Below are positions 36,329-45,887 of a stretch of DNA of 64,000 nucleotides, in pieces; within the stretch, counting starts at the first letter, position 1; each line of letters begins with the position of its first letter. The DNA comes from Myoxocephalus aenaeus. Its lineage: Eukaryota; Chordata; Actinopteri; Perciformes; Cottidae. The stretch covers positions 2,750,001 through 2,814,000 of the forward strand of contig JBAMJR010000140.1 in NCBI GenBank assembly GCA_038501785.1, read 5' to 3'. Under the pieces are notes generated by a model. The model was not told the origin of the DNA. It was given only the letters and a program-made list of their open reading frames with translations, and did not search any database. The translations under genes and the position numbers were made by a program.

Positions 36329-36616
36329 ATACATATACAATTTTATATATATATATATATGTGTATGTCTGTGAAACCAGTGCGAAAAAAGCAGGGTTGT
36401 CATATTTTGTTTGACTGTAAAAATACTTTACAGTGAAGAATCGGCGTAAACTCATGAGCAACAACAGCTGAGGTGGTGATGTCATCAAGTCAGCTGCTGT
36501 TCCAATTGCAGAAAGACCGTCCTGCATCCTCCCGTCCTTGAGAGTCTGGACTTTGGACTCCAAACTCCAAAAGTACACAAGTCTATACTTAGCGTAGTTG
36601 GTATTGAGAAACGGCC
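35911..36616. mobile_element. MITE with 15-bp TIRs, interior replaced by (TA)n
   Basis: Left end GGCCGTTTCTCAATA at 35911-35925 is exactly inverted at the right end, TATTGAGAAACGGCC (36602-36616). Inside the left TIR follow TGTACTC/CTCGTGGATTTGTGAA and CGTCATCAGTCGCAGCCCAA, blocks of a fish MITE family I have seen before but cannot name with certainty. The bases ACA flank both ends and could be a 3-bp target duplication. The centre (about 36007-36362) is (TA)n. Confidence 0.65.
36007..36362. repeat. (TA)n array with 70-bp higher-order spacing
   Basis: About 355 bp of TA dinucleotides interrupted by TCTGTATCTG blocks. ATATATCTGTATCTG starts at 36091 and 36161, and a variant (GTATATCTGTATCTG) at 36231, exactly 70 bp apart. 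A related TATATCTG lies at about 36037. Self-complementary and cruciform-prone. Confidence 0.97.
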
Positions 36617-38060
36617 ACATTGTATCATCCATTCCTCACTTTAGCAGTTTGATTTTGGGGTTTTGAGATACCAAATATCACAATTAATACACAACTGTGT
36701 ACACCGTTTCAACACAGGTAGAAAGGACAGCTGTGCCCGCGTTGGTGACAGTCACACTCATGTAGTCACATATTGCAGGCACGCTGATGTTTGGCCAGAG
36801 ATGTTCTTTGCTCCCTGCATGTGAAGCCAGAGCTGGGACAGTAGCTGTGGGTAAACACGATACTGTAGACAGCATACCACAGACAGCATACCTTCTTTGC
36901 ACTGCAGTGCTAATTTAATCTCTGTTACTATGGATGTAAAACACGCAGACAGAACACACACATGGTCATTCATATGACGTTGGCCTTGGGCCAATCGTGC
37001 AAAACATAGTTTTCCTTGTTTTCCATTAAATGAAATCCATTTTATTTAGTAACATCGCAATCCATGCGTGACAGTGGTGCAATTTCATTCCAGGAATAAA
37101 ATCAGTGCGAGATAGGGATCGTCCACCTCAGTGTCTTTGATGTTGCAGAATCTCAATTTTCTTCGTGGTCAGATTTGTAGTTGAAAGGATAATCCATTCC
37201 ACTCTCGGCGTCCTTTTCGAAAAGGGGCAAAAGTGATTTTAAAACTTCCAGTGTTGATTGGTTTTAATGAGAGTACGGCCTTTCAAGGAAACCCAACAAT
37301 AATAGCAGTCAGTTCTGGGCCGACTCTGGCTGTCGGCTGATTGACGGATTATCTGTGTATAATTGGTCCAGAAGTGGACGTAGCATTACAATATTTTTTT
37401 ACTGGGCCAAAGGTTGTTACATAGGTCATAACCCAATACTATGCTGTTATTTTTTGGCCCACAACACTGACTGAATGCAACTTTCTGTGATACATGTCGT
37501 TGCTGGGCCAGAACCAATAACACCAACATCAACCGGCATTTTTTTATGCAAGGTGCAACGGGGAAGATTACATTGTTTTTAACTACAGCCTGTCCCGAAT
37601 TGACGCACTTATGTCTACATTTCACAAAATGCAATTGTCTTGTCCAACCAACTGCCAGTTAAATACACATTATAAAATAGCACATCTACCTAATTTGTAT
37701 TCCATTAGCTTTTATTTAGTCAATCACAGTCGTAAAAGAAAGTAAAGATTATCGTGTGAAATCCTTCGGAGGACACCAGCGGGAGACCCTGCTGATTATA
37801 CCAAGCGCTCCTCAAAACCTCGACGTGGTTGGGAAACGACAGAAAGAGTTTGGTCTAAGGTTCCAGATGGACATTTTGTTTAGACTGCAGTTAAACATTG
37901 ATGGGTTTTGGGTTTACTTCAGGGTTATACAAAAGAACCAGTTATTATTGCCCTCTTTTGTGGGACCTCAAAGCCGTCCTCACGAAGTGACTACTTCAGA
38001 GATCTGGTTAATAAAATTAAAATACTTGGCAAGGGTTTTATCATAAAGGTAAGCATTTTT
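36617..38060. other. Intergenic, no gene recognised
   Basis: Unique sequence. 37255-37380 (GGTTTTAATGAGAGTACGG, GATTGACGGATTATCTG) resembles a conserved non-coding block. No coding gene. Confidence 0.3.
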
Positions 38061-38074
38061 TCCTCAGGGTGATC

Positions 38075-38410
38075 TCTGTTTTCAGAATCAGCTTTATTGG
38101 CCATGTGTGTTTACACATACATGGAATTTGACTCCGGTTTCACGTAGCTCTTCGTACTTATATACATAAACAATATACAATAAACAAGATGAATTTAAAA
38201 AAGACATTAAAGACAACAGAGACAAAAAAAGACAATTAAAGACAACAGTAGTCAGAGTAGTGCAAGTAGTGCAGATGGAGGTGTCTGATTAATTGTTCAT
38301 CAGAGTGACGGCCAGTGGAAAGAAGGTGTTCCTGTGTCTGGTGGTTTTGGCGTACAGTGCTCTGTAGTGTCCAGGGTGTGAGGGGTCTGCAGTTATCTTG
38401 TAACAAATAT
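38075..38410 (-). mobile_element. LINE 3' fragment (same family as 260-530)
   Basis: On the minus strand the frame reads ITADPSHPGHYRALYAKTTR, then HRNTFFPLAVTLMNN, the C-terminal tail of LINE ORF2. It is followed by a 3' UTR ending GGCCAATAAAGCTGATTCTG (plus strand 38076-38100 reversed). The plus-strand order is therefore 3' end first. The copy is 5'-truncated at about 38410, exactly where a hairpin begins. Confidence 0.75.
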
Positions 38411-38416
38411 ATCTGG

Positions 38417-38466
38417 ACAGTATATTTGTACATGCAGAAAGCCTTCTGCATATACAAATATACTGT
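38417..38466. repeat. About 24-bp stem hairpin with tiny loop
   Basis: ACAGTATATTTGTACATGCA at 38417-38436 is inverted as TGCATATACAAATATACTGT at 38447-38466, with one mismatch. The centre is GAAAGCCTTC. It abuts the truncation point of the LINE fragment. Confidence 0.85.
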
Positions 38467-38597
38467 AGGTAACTTTCCAGATTGACCAAATACAAAGCAT
38501 TGCTTTAACTGAGTTTAACTTCTCCAATTCACAGTGTATAATTTGAAAAAAACTGTAAACACGAGTCATAATGAATGATAGGTTTTGTCATTAATTT

Positions 38598-38623
38598 GAT
38601 ATTACATGGACACATGTAATATC
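38598..38623. repeat. Perfect 11-bp stem, 4-nt loop hairpin
   Basis: GATATTACATG, loop GACA, CATGTAATATC. AT-rich, in otherwise unremarkable intergenic sequence. Confidence 0.85.
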
Positions 38624-39540
38624 AGCTTTTGCTGCACCTTAAAATAGGCTATGTCTGTATATATCTTCACTGTTGTCACCCCTCAAGAAATAACTGATTA
38701 TGAGCATTTTAAGTCTGGTGTGCGGTTGGAACTCGTATATCATTAATAGTGATGAATAGACAAAGACAAACACTGGACGGAGACCCTTCTGTTTTAGGCG
38801 ATCTCAGTCCAGTTAAGTTTGCACCTGAATTTGATTGATTGCACTCAGATCAGCCCTAACAAACTAAATGGGTGAACACAGCAGAGTTATTTTTACCAAA
38901 CCAAACAACTAAGTTGTGAAAGTATCCTCAATGTTTTGCTCTTGGTTAAGCCAGGCCGTTCACTAAGCAAAAATAAGTAAGAAAGGTTATAAGAATCCAA
39001 ACTGTGGTTAACATGTTTTGTATTCTGTCAGCAATGCACTTAACTCTTATTAACTCAGATTTGTCTCTGTCCTGTTTACATAAGCGGTCCAGTTCCCTCA
39101 GAAACCAGGACATTCATTCACCGGAAGGCCACAAGACAGTTCACCAAGTGGGAGCCGCAGCGAGACACCGGCAAGAGTTGTTGACCGTAAGAGATTTTTC
39201 TTCTTCTAATGAACATGTCTTTTTGTTCATTAAGTCACTAAGCACTGGTGATATTGAAGTAGAAGTGATCAATATAAGCTAACTATCCTTATTCCATGAT
39301 CTAAAAGTAAAAAGCCAAAATCTTATTTACTTACTTGCTGACAGTCAGATGTTTTGATTGACTCCACTCATGTCTGCACTGTAAATATGGAGATGGAAGC
39401 CAGCAGATGCTCAATTTAGCTTAGCTCAATAAATATTCATACACACAAACCGCAACTTTTTTGGCCAAAAAGCGATTATGTGAATTTGACAAAATGTCCT
39501 ATATATTCCCATCAAAATATATTTTGCAAACACAATCATT
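38624..39540. other. Intergenic; possible upstream exon of the DUF4806 remnant
   Basis: Mostly unique AT-rich sequence. A frame at about 39085-39190 (SSLRNQDIHSPEGHK, then AAARHRQELLT) ends at a GTAAGA donor and could be an exon of the gene remnant at 40.0 kb. The phase relation is not established. Confidence 0.2.
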
Positions 39541-39549
39541 CATTAAACG

Positions 39550-39735
39550 GTGGTGTCTAAATGTTTGAAGTATGTATGTTTGGTTAAAAGTTGTTTTGTT
39601 TTTTATTCTAGTTCTAGATCATTTATTTATTGTTTCAGTGTTTCTCCTAAATGTATTTAGTAGTGGTGGTACAGATCTGTCTTTGAGTATTTAGAAAAGC
39701 GCTGTATAAAATTATTATTATTATTATTATCTTTT
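39550..39735 (+). mobile_element. 3' end of a short interspersed repeat
   Basis: Ends AGAAAAGCGCTGTATAAA followed by (ATT)n, a 3' end seen on many fish SINE-type repeats. The 5' limit is not clear. Confidence 0.4.
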
Positions 39736-40036
39736 TAAAAACTAACATTATTTTGCACAAAGGATGCTTCCTATTGAAGTAAATTCAGAAACCTGTGTAA
39801 AGCATATACAAACATTGTCAAATATATACTTTTTAATGGACAAAAAAAATGAGGTGTGAATACAACCTAAATCCCTAAAACCCAGGCTTCATCAAACAGA
39901 GTTGCACTCACCTTTATATCAAATGGCTTCATTCTGTTTTATTAATGGTAGCAAAATCGTATAATTAAGCACCTATAACCCCAAAGTCATCAAGTTGTAT
40001 GTTATGTTTGTCATATTTTACATATGTCTTTTTCAG

Positions 40037-40207
40037 CATTAAATGAAATGCTCACTAAGCAAGAGATGATTCTCGAGCAGCAAACACACATCCTACAGAT
40101 TCTACATGCAAAAAAACATAGATGAGGGTCTGCTGCCAGTAAACGACCAGCAAGGCCTCCAAAGTCTTGAAAGCCAACTTCAGGAATCTGACTTTCGATC
40201 AAAACTG
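40037..40207 (+). pseudogene. DUF4806-type gene remnant, exon A
   Basis: Between a TTTTTCAG acceptor and a GTGAGT donor. The first part encodes a coiled-coil-like ALNEMLTKQEMILEQQTHIL and QILHAK. After an A7 run at 40110-40116 the frame breaks, and the next frame gives EGLLPVNDQQGLQSLE, then SQLQESDFRSKL, which matches the start of a DUF4806 domain. With six A's the frames would join. It splices in phase 0 to exon B. Confidence 0.55.
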
Positions 40208-40272
40208 GTGAGTGAGTGAGAGTGTATTCTTTCTGACAAGAGGCACACGTATACCATTTTTTCATACTTTAG

Positions 40273-40432
40273 ATAAACCACCTCAGCCTGATTGGGGGAA
40301 GTGATGTCAAGGATACAGTTTGGCGTCTAATGAAGCACATGATCTCAAACACCCTCGCAAAGGAAACCAATTGGAGAGGAGTAAATGGAAAAACATCCAT
40401 GGCTTCTCTACAACTGAAGACAGCTGTAATTG
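40273..40432 (+). pseudogene. DUF4806-type gene remnant, exon B
   Basis: Acceptor CTTTAG, phase 0. Encodes INHLSLIGGSDVKDTVWRLM, then ISNTLAKETNWRGVNGK and SLQLKTAVI. The order IGGxDVxDTVxRxM, then NWRGxxGK, then the LxL motif is the core of DUF4806, a domain of unknown function that is common in fish and invertebrate multi-copy genes. It ends in phase 1 at donor GTAAAT. The expected C-terminal exon is missing: the following sequence is piggyBac transposase. Confidence 0.6.
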
Positions 40433-40492
40433 GTAAATGATCCTCGTAGTTCAGATAGAATTTCACCTCATTTTGTTTGTCTGTACCAACAG

Positions 40493-41474
40493 AAACATTG
40501 TCAAGAGACATGGAAAATGTTGGCAGACCCTGACATTGCCAACCCTCGCCCACCCAGATTCCTCCCGAAGAGTAGACCTGGTCCCCAACACCCTCTCACC
40601 ACTGCCACCCAAACGTCACTGGATATCTTTGCACTTTTTTTTTTACTTTGAGGTAATCCAGCTCTTGTGTGCAAACTGATTTTTTAAGTTTTAGCTGATG
40701 CGAATGGCTACACAGTTGACTTCAAGCTGTACACAGGGAAGAACCACGGTGCTTTCATTCGACGTAGTGGCGCAGCTAGTGGCTCCATCAGGTGGATCCA
40801 GGATGGGGACCTGCTCTTTGTCAAATGGATGGACACCAGAAAGGTCTCCATCTGCTTCACTGCCATCATGTAGGTTGGTCTTCTTCTTCGGGACGGAATA
40901 TCCCTTCCACAATCTCTTTATAGTGATCCGTAGGACTTTGAAAGGTTGTGAAATGATATTTTAAGAATGAGACGGTCCTGCAGTGGTAGAAGACCGGTGA
41001 TGGGCCCAGTCAGAGGGCCCCTATCCCCAGACCCACAGCTGCGGGTGAGTATAACAAATACATGGGGGAGTGGACACCTCTGACCAGATGCTGGGAACCA
41101 ACATAACCCACAGAACAACCAAGAGATGGCAATTTTTCAGCATCTTTTGGACATTGCTCTCACAAACAGCTGAATTGTCCACAAACAGCTCACAGCAGAA
41201 GCCTATGACACGCCAGGCTTTCCAGGAGGAGCTGTGTGCAAAGCTGCTCGGCGTGCCACTGGTTGACCCACCTAAGCCCCCCACTCCAGGCCACTTTCCC
41301 ACCAACCAAAATGAGGACACTGAGAAAAGACAGTCGGCAAGCGTGGGGAGGAAACAGTGCACTCTCTGCCATAAAAGCACACCTTGGATGTGTAAGGAGT
41401 GCAAGGTTGGGCTCTGCCTTCAGCTCAACAGGAACTATTTTAGAGAATACCACAGCAGATTAAAAAACACCTGA
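40493..41474 (+). mobile_element. Decayed piggyBac transposase (PGBD-like)
   Basis: Three in-order pieces of a DDE_Tnp_1_7 transposase. First, NPRPPRFLPKSRPGPQHP, then TSLDIFALFF and, after a frameshift in a T10 run, EVIQLLCAN (to about 40680). Second, ADANGYTVDFKLYTGK followed by SIRWIQDGDLLFVKWMDTRK (40694-40873). Third, GEYNKYMG and, after a frameshift, VDTSDQMLG, KRWQFFSIFWTLL and a terminal zinc-finger-like segment CTLCHKSTPWMCKECKVGLC. The catalytic DDD region between pieces one and two is deleted, so it is inactive. A 94-bp foreign segment sits at 40874-40967. Confidence 0.8.
40874..40967 (+). repeat. About 90-bp dispersed direct repeat, copy 1
   Basis: GTTGGTCTTCTTCTTCGGGA, then CTTCCACAATCTCTTTATAG, then ACTTTGAAAGGTTGTGAAA. 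It recurs at 41753-41845 with small differences. It interrupts the piggyBac frame between FTAIM and ETVLQW. Confidence 0.85.
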
Positions 41475-41752
41475 ACATGGCCCAACATAACATGCTGTAG
41501 CATTAGCTCTGAATGCTCTAGGAAAACACAACTTTTTTGCCTAGATGTAAAATACATTTAATTTAATTTGTGTAATCTCAAAAGCTTTGTTCTCCCTTTT
41601 TTACTGAGCCATTATATACAATTGGAACTGGGTTTATACATGTCCAATAAAGATCCTAATGGTTCTGGGATCTTCTGAGCTGATGGGAATGTATTGACCT
41701 CTCTGGTAAGTCCTGTCCATTTTCCTGTTGGATCAGCAGATTCACATGCAGG

Positions 41753-41845
41753 TTGTTCTTCTTCTTCGGGACGGAATAACTCTTCCACAATCTCTTTATA
41801 GTGATTCTTGAGGTGTCACTTTGAAAGGTTTTGAAAATATATTTT
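41753..41845 (+). repeat. About 90-bp dispersed direct repeat, copy 2
   Basis: GTTGTTCTTCTTCTTCGGGA, CTTCCACAATCTCTTTATAG, then CACTTTGAAAGGTTTTGAAA. Both copies are preceded by CATGYAG. It lies directly before the LINE fragment at 41.85 kb. Confidence 0.85.
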
Positions 41846-41849
41846 TCTC

Positions 41850-42808
41850 ATACAAGCCTGCTGATAAAAACTGCACAGTACATCTCAGGAGCAGCCTTCC
41901 CCTCACTTCAGGACATTTACTCCACCAGAGTAACCAGGAGAGCACACCACATCATCAGGGACAGAACACACCACATCATCAGGGACAGAACACACCACAT
42001 CATCAGGGACACAACACACCACATCATCAGGGACACAACACACCACATCATCAGGGACACAACACACCACATCATCAGGGACAGAACACACCACATCATC
42101 AGGGACACAACACACCACATCATCAGGGACACAACACACCACATCATCAGGGACACAACACACCACATCATCAGGGACACAACACACCACATCATCAGGG
42201 ACAGAACACACTGCATCATCAGGGACACAACACACCACATCATCAGGGACACAACACACTGCATCATCAGGGACAGAACACACTGCATCATCAGGGACAG
42301 AACACACCACATCATCAGGGACACAACACACTGCATCATCAGGGACAGAACACACTGCATCATCAGGGACAGAACACACTGCATCATCAGGGACAGAACA
42401 CACCACATCATCAGGGACACAACACACTGCATCATCAGGGACAGAACACACTGCATCATCAGGGACAGAACACACCACATCATCAGGGACACAACACACC
42501 CCCCAACACAGACTCTTCTCACTCCTGCCATCAGGCAGACGCTACAGGAGTCTGAAGTCCAGGCCATCGGGCTGGTGAACATTGGACATTGTAGCAATGC
42601 ATAGTGCACTTTATACACTGAACAATACTATTATCATATTTTTGTGCAATACTGTTATATCTTTTATATTTTGTGCCTTATTTTCATTTATTGTTTACCT
42701 TACATTTATTCTAATTCTGTGTGTTAGGAGGACCCAGCAAAATAAGCTTTTCATTGTATAGAATAACTGTCTGTTATCTGTGCATATGACAGTAAAAACA
42801 TCTTGAAA
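41850..42808 (+). mobile_element. LINE 3' fragment containing the 24-bp minisatellite
   Basis: Before the array the frame reads YISGAAFPSLQDIYSTRVTR, the conserved C-terminal motif of fish CR1/L2/Rex-like ORF2. After it a different frame reads SLLPSGRRYRSLKSRPSG, the next conserved motif. The 3' UTR runs to a TATGACAGTAAAAAC tail with CATCTTGAAACC. This is a different family from 260-530 by its 3' UTR. The array replaces the linker between the two motifs. Confidence 0.75.
41944..42503 (+). repeat. 24-bp minisatellite, 23 copies, derived from LINE coding sequence
   Basis: Unit CACCACATCATCAGGGACAC plus AACA, 24 bp, 23 copies. Two sites vary: CACCACATC or CACTGCATC, and GACAC or GACAG. In the LINE frame a unit encodes THHIIRDT or THHIIRDR. 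The first 11 units all carry CACCACATC. CACTGCATC appears only from unit 12 on, in runs of two or three ended by a CACCACATC/GACAC unit. All three plus frames stay open because 24 is a multiple of three. Confidence 0.95.
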
Positions 42809-43035
42809 CCTTCATCTGATTGACCAGGAATTCCACTAACTCACAAAGGTCCACAGTTCCATGTGGCCCAACAACGGGCCGGATGAATTTTGCTATCGGC
42901 GGATTTAAACAGAATCCATATCAAAGAAGCCCTGGGTTGCAACAGTGAACGCGGCTCACCGCAGGAGGATGAGGAACTCATTATTCTGTGATTCTGTGAC
43001 TTGCACAGAAAGAGAGGCTGAAGCAGAGAGAACTG

Positions 43036-43094
<59 letters not shown>

Positions 43095-43870
43095 AGAGAA
43101 AACAAGTGTGAAAAAAAGATTTTAAATGATCAAAATTCTAGTCGCAAAACATTAGGGCTTATGCTGGGTCTTTTACTTGGAGCAGACAAGACTCCGCAAC
43201 TCTGCCAGCTGCCAAGCATGTTGCATCATGAAAACACAATAAAGCCTCAGAGGGAAGTGGTGAACAGTAGGAGGGATCTGAGCAGCATCAAACCGTGCGT
43301 CCAACTGTTCTGTACAGTGCACTTGCTGATCTTTCAGCAACAATACACTGCACCGAATACATATGTTGCTCTGCAGGTTTTACTTCTCAAGATCTCAGGC
43401 AGTAATGAGCTGTACAGGTGATGATGAATGATAATAGCGTGGCAGAGTATCATTTAAATTAGGTTTGCTGCTGTGATCCTCGTGTGCATCAGTGCACACA
43501 GCTCAGCTCGGAGTAGGAATGCAAATGGCATTTTCTGCATTAATCCGAGACACAGCGATTGAATTGCAAATGCACTAAAGTAACTGTTTTTAAATTCATT
43601 TAAAGGCTTTGAATAGTAATCTTTTTTTTCATTCTCCTCCCCGCACTGCACTGTTTAACACAAAGAGTTGATTTAACCGCTTTCAGTGCATGAACCATTG
43701 ACCACACTGTCATGGTAAAATAAGAAGAACTTTAGAGGCGCTACATGCACCAGTTTATTGACACACTCATTAGGCCTTTGTTTTCGGAGATTGAACCAAC
43801 TGATTGAACAGAACAATGTGTTTGAGGCCCATATTAGCTGGTTTCTTCACTACATAAGGTTCCAGAACGC
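42809..43870. other. Intergenic with (GA)n and octamer-bearing island
   Basis: (GA)n at 43041-43094. 43440-43720 is unique with GGAATGCAAATGGC (octamer), GCATTAATCCGAG (Otx/Pitx-like TAATCC) and GAATTGCAAATGC, typical of a conserved regulatory element. No coding gene. Confidence 0.4.
43041..43094. repeat. (GA)n microsatellite
   Basis: About 26 GA units. Confidence 0.97.
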
Positions 43871-44251
43871 ACCATCGACGGTAAGCGTATTTGCCTCACT
43901 TCCGGTTGCCACCGTGTGTGTTAGCCGATAACGTAGCTGTTACTGTGTTAGCTCCAGCTAAACCGAGCTAATTGTGATATTCTTCAGTACAAGTGGCTGA
44001 TTACCTGGTGTACATTTTTAACATTTAAACACTTGACTCTTTTCTTCTTTTATCAACTTATCGCTTAAATTCAACTTATTTTCACATTGTTAGTTCCTGG
44101 GCTATCTTACTTTAGCTTAGCTGCTAGCAATGTCTTCCTCCTCTCCCTCTCCTGCTCTCTCTTGCTAAGCGTGTCACATGTTTAGCTATTCCCCTGCCTC
44201 CTTTAATGAGAACGGTACATGTAATAATTGTAGTTTATTTGCTAGGTTAGA

Positions 44252-44656
44252 TAGGGTGACCAGATTTGAGTTTGTGAAAAAGAGGACACTTCGTTCCGGG
44301 GGGGGGGGGGGGGGGAGAGAGGAGAAGGAGGACACTTCGTCGCGGGGGGGTGGTAGCAGCAGTGTGTAGCATGCCGTGAACTTACATTTACGTTGAGATC
44401 GGTCGACCAATGACAGTTCTCTCTACAGTCAGAGCTTGCGCAAGAAGGTGGAACGTGAGGGAGATACCATTTCCAAAACTTGTAAGGGGGTAATAACTAT
44501 TTTCCCGGACGTACCATTTCCAAAACTTGTAAGGGGGTAATAACTATTTTCCCCGACGTAGCAAAATCCCGGACGTTTTTGGAATCCCTGCCGGACGCTT
44601 TTTTTAGGTCTCGAAAAGAGGACATGTCCGGGAAAAAGAGGACGTCTGGTCACCCT
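44252..44656 (+). mobile_element. hAT-like MITE, copy 2, with 8-bp target duplication
   Basis: Starts TAGGGTGACCAGA and ends TCTGGTCACCCT. AGGTTAGA flanks both sides exactly (44244-44251 and 44657-44664). Removing the 405 bp and one AGGTTAGA restores a continuous LINE frame (CSLFARLEAG). An 8-bp duplication is characteristic of hAT elements. Internally, a segment of about 48 bp (CCATTTCCAAAACTTGTAAG, then GGGTAATAACTATTTTCC) is tandemly duplicated at 44464-44560; copy 1 at 35.2 kb has it once. Contains a G18 run at 44298-44315. Confidence 0.85.
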
Positions 44657-44910
44657 AGGTTAGAGGCAGGCAGGTGGGTTAGATGCACGGCTCCGCACCA
44701 TCGAAGCTCAGACTTTAGCTACATTAGCCATTATTATTTTCTTTAGGGCAGCTGCCCACCTTTAACTCTATAGAGACTGTGTCTGTCCCACGGCCACTTA
44801 AATCAATTAAATCAAAAAGTAACCAAAAGAGGAGTTATAGAAAATAACCTCATACAAGTTAACACAACTATTGCAACAGGATAGGATAATTAAATGTGGA
44901 CTCCTAAATA

Positions 44911-45624
44911 TTAGATCTTTGTCTTCTAAAGCTGTATTAGCAAATTAATTAATATCAGACAATCACATTGATTTATTTTGTCTTACTGAAACCTGGCTGA
45001 GACATGAGGAATATGTCAGCCTAAATGAATCAACTCCTCCAAGTCATATTAATACTCACATTCCTCGAGGCACTGGCCAAGGAGGTGGAGTAGCTGCCAT
45101 CTTTGACTCGGGTCTGTTAATGGGTCCTAAGCCTGGGTTGAACTGCAACTCATTTGAAAGCCTTGTTTTTTAGTCTTTCACATCCAACCTGGAAAACAGT
45201 ACAGACGATTCTGTTTGTTGTGGTATACCGGGCACCTGATCCGTATTCAGAATTTCTATCAGAGTTTTTGTCAAGTTTGGTCCTTAAGACTGATAAGGTT
45301 ATTATTGTAGGTGATTTTAATATCCATGTGGATGTCGGCAGTGATAGCCTTAGTGTTGCATTTAGCTCATTGTTGGATTCGATTCGATTCTGTCAGAGAG
45401 TACAGGAACCGACTCACTGCTTTAACCACACCCTCGACCTTGTTCTTGCATATGGCATTGACGTGGAGCATTTAGTAGTGTTTCCACAGAACCCTCTTTT
45501 ATCAGACCATTGCCTTATAACGTTTGATTGTATACTACCCTTAGGTAAAAGTTTCTACACCAGATGTCTAACTGACAGTGCTGTTGCTAGATTTAAGGAA
45601 GCAATTCCTTCTGTATTTGATTGA
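44911..45624 (+). pseudogene. L2 endonuclease (EEP) domain, broken
   Basis: Apurinic-like endonuclease that nicks target DNA in LINE insertion. LNIRSLSSKAVLAN, a stop, LISDNHIDLFCLTETWLR, then GTGQGGGVAAIFDSGL, a frame break near 45170, VVVYRAPDPYSEFL, VIIVGDFNIHVDVGSDSL and LLSDHCLITFDC. The catalytic TETWL, GDFNIH and SDHCLI motifs are all visible. At least two disruptions make it non-functional. Confidence 0.85.
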
Positions 45625-45639
45625 TTGCCATTTCTCAAT

Positions 45640-45870
45640 TAGGGCTGCACGATTATGGCCAAAATCATAATCACGATTATTTTTGATCAATATTGAGATC
45701 AAGATTATTTATCACGATTATTCATTAATTTTAGGGACAACATCTGTTTATTGCGTTTTCACATTTAAATGAACAATAACACTGCTTCCATTTCCATTGT
45801 TGTGCTACATTCTGGCTAATATACAAATCTCTGCATCAGACTGATCCTTATCACAGTGCATCTCATAGAA
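45640..45870 (+). mobile_element. hAT element fragment (TAGGGCTGCACGATTATGG end)
   Basis: Starts TTAGGGCTGCACGATTATGG, followed by CCAAAATCATAATCACGATT and TTTATCACGATTATTCATT, the terminus of an abundant fish hAT family. No matching right terminus follows. LINE sequence resumes at about 45888. Confidence 0.7.
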
Positions 45871-45887
45871 GGAAATATAATAGTGTT

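Noticed and set aside
35943..36632. 229-codon minus frame of Tyr/Ile repeats
   Set aside because: Translation of (TA)n; no protein feature.
41903..42618. Four 198-257-codon frames across the 24-bp array
   Set aside because: Same multiple-of-three effect; flanking frames show it lies in a dead LINE tail.
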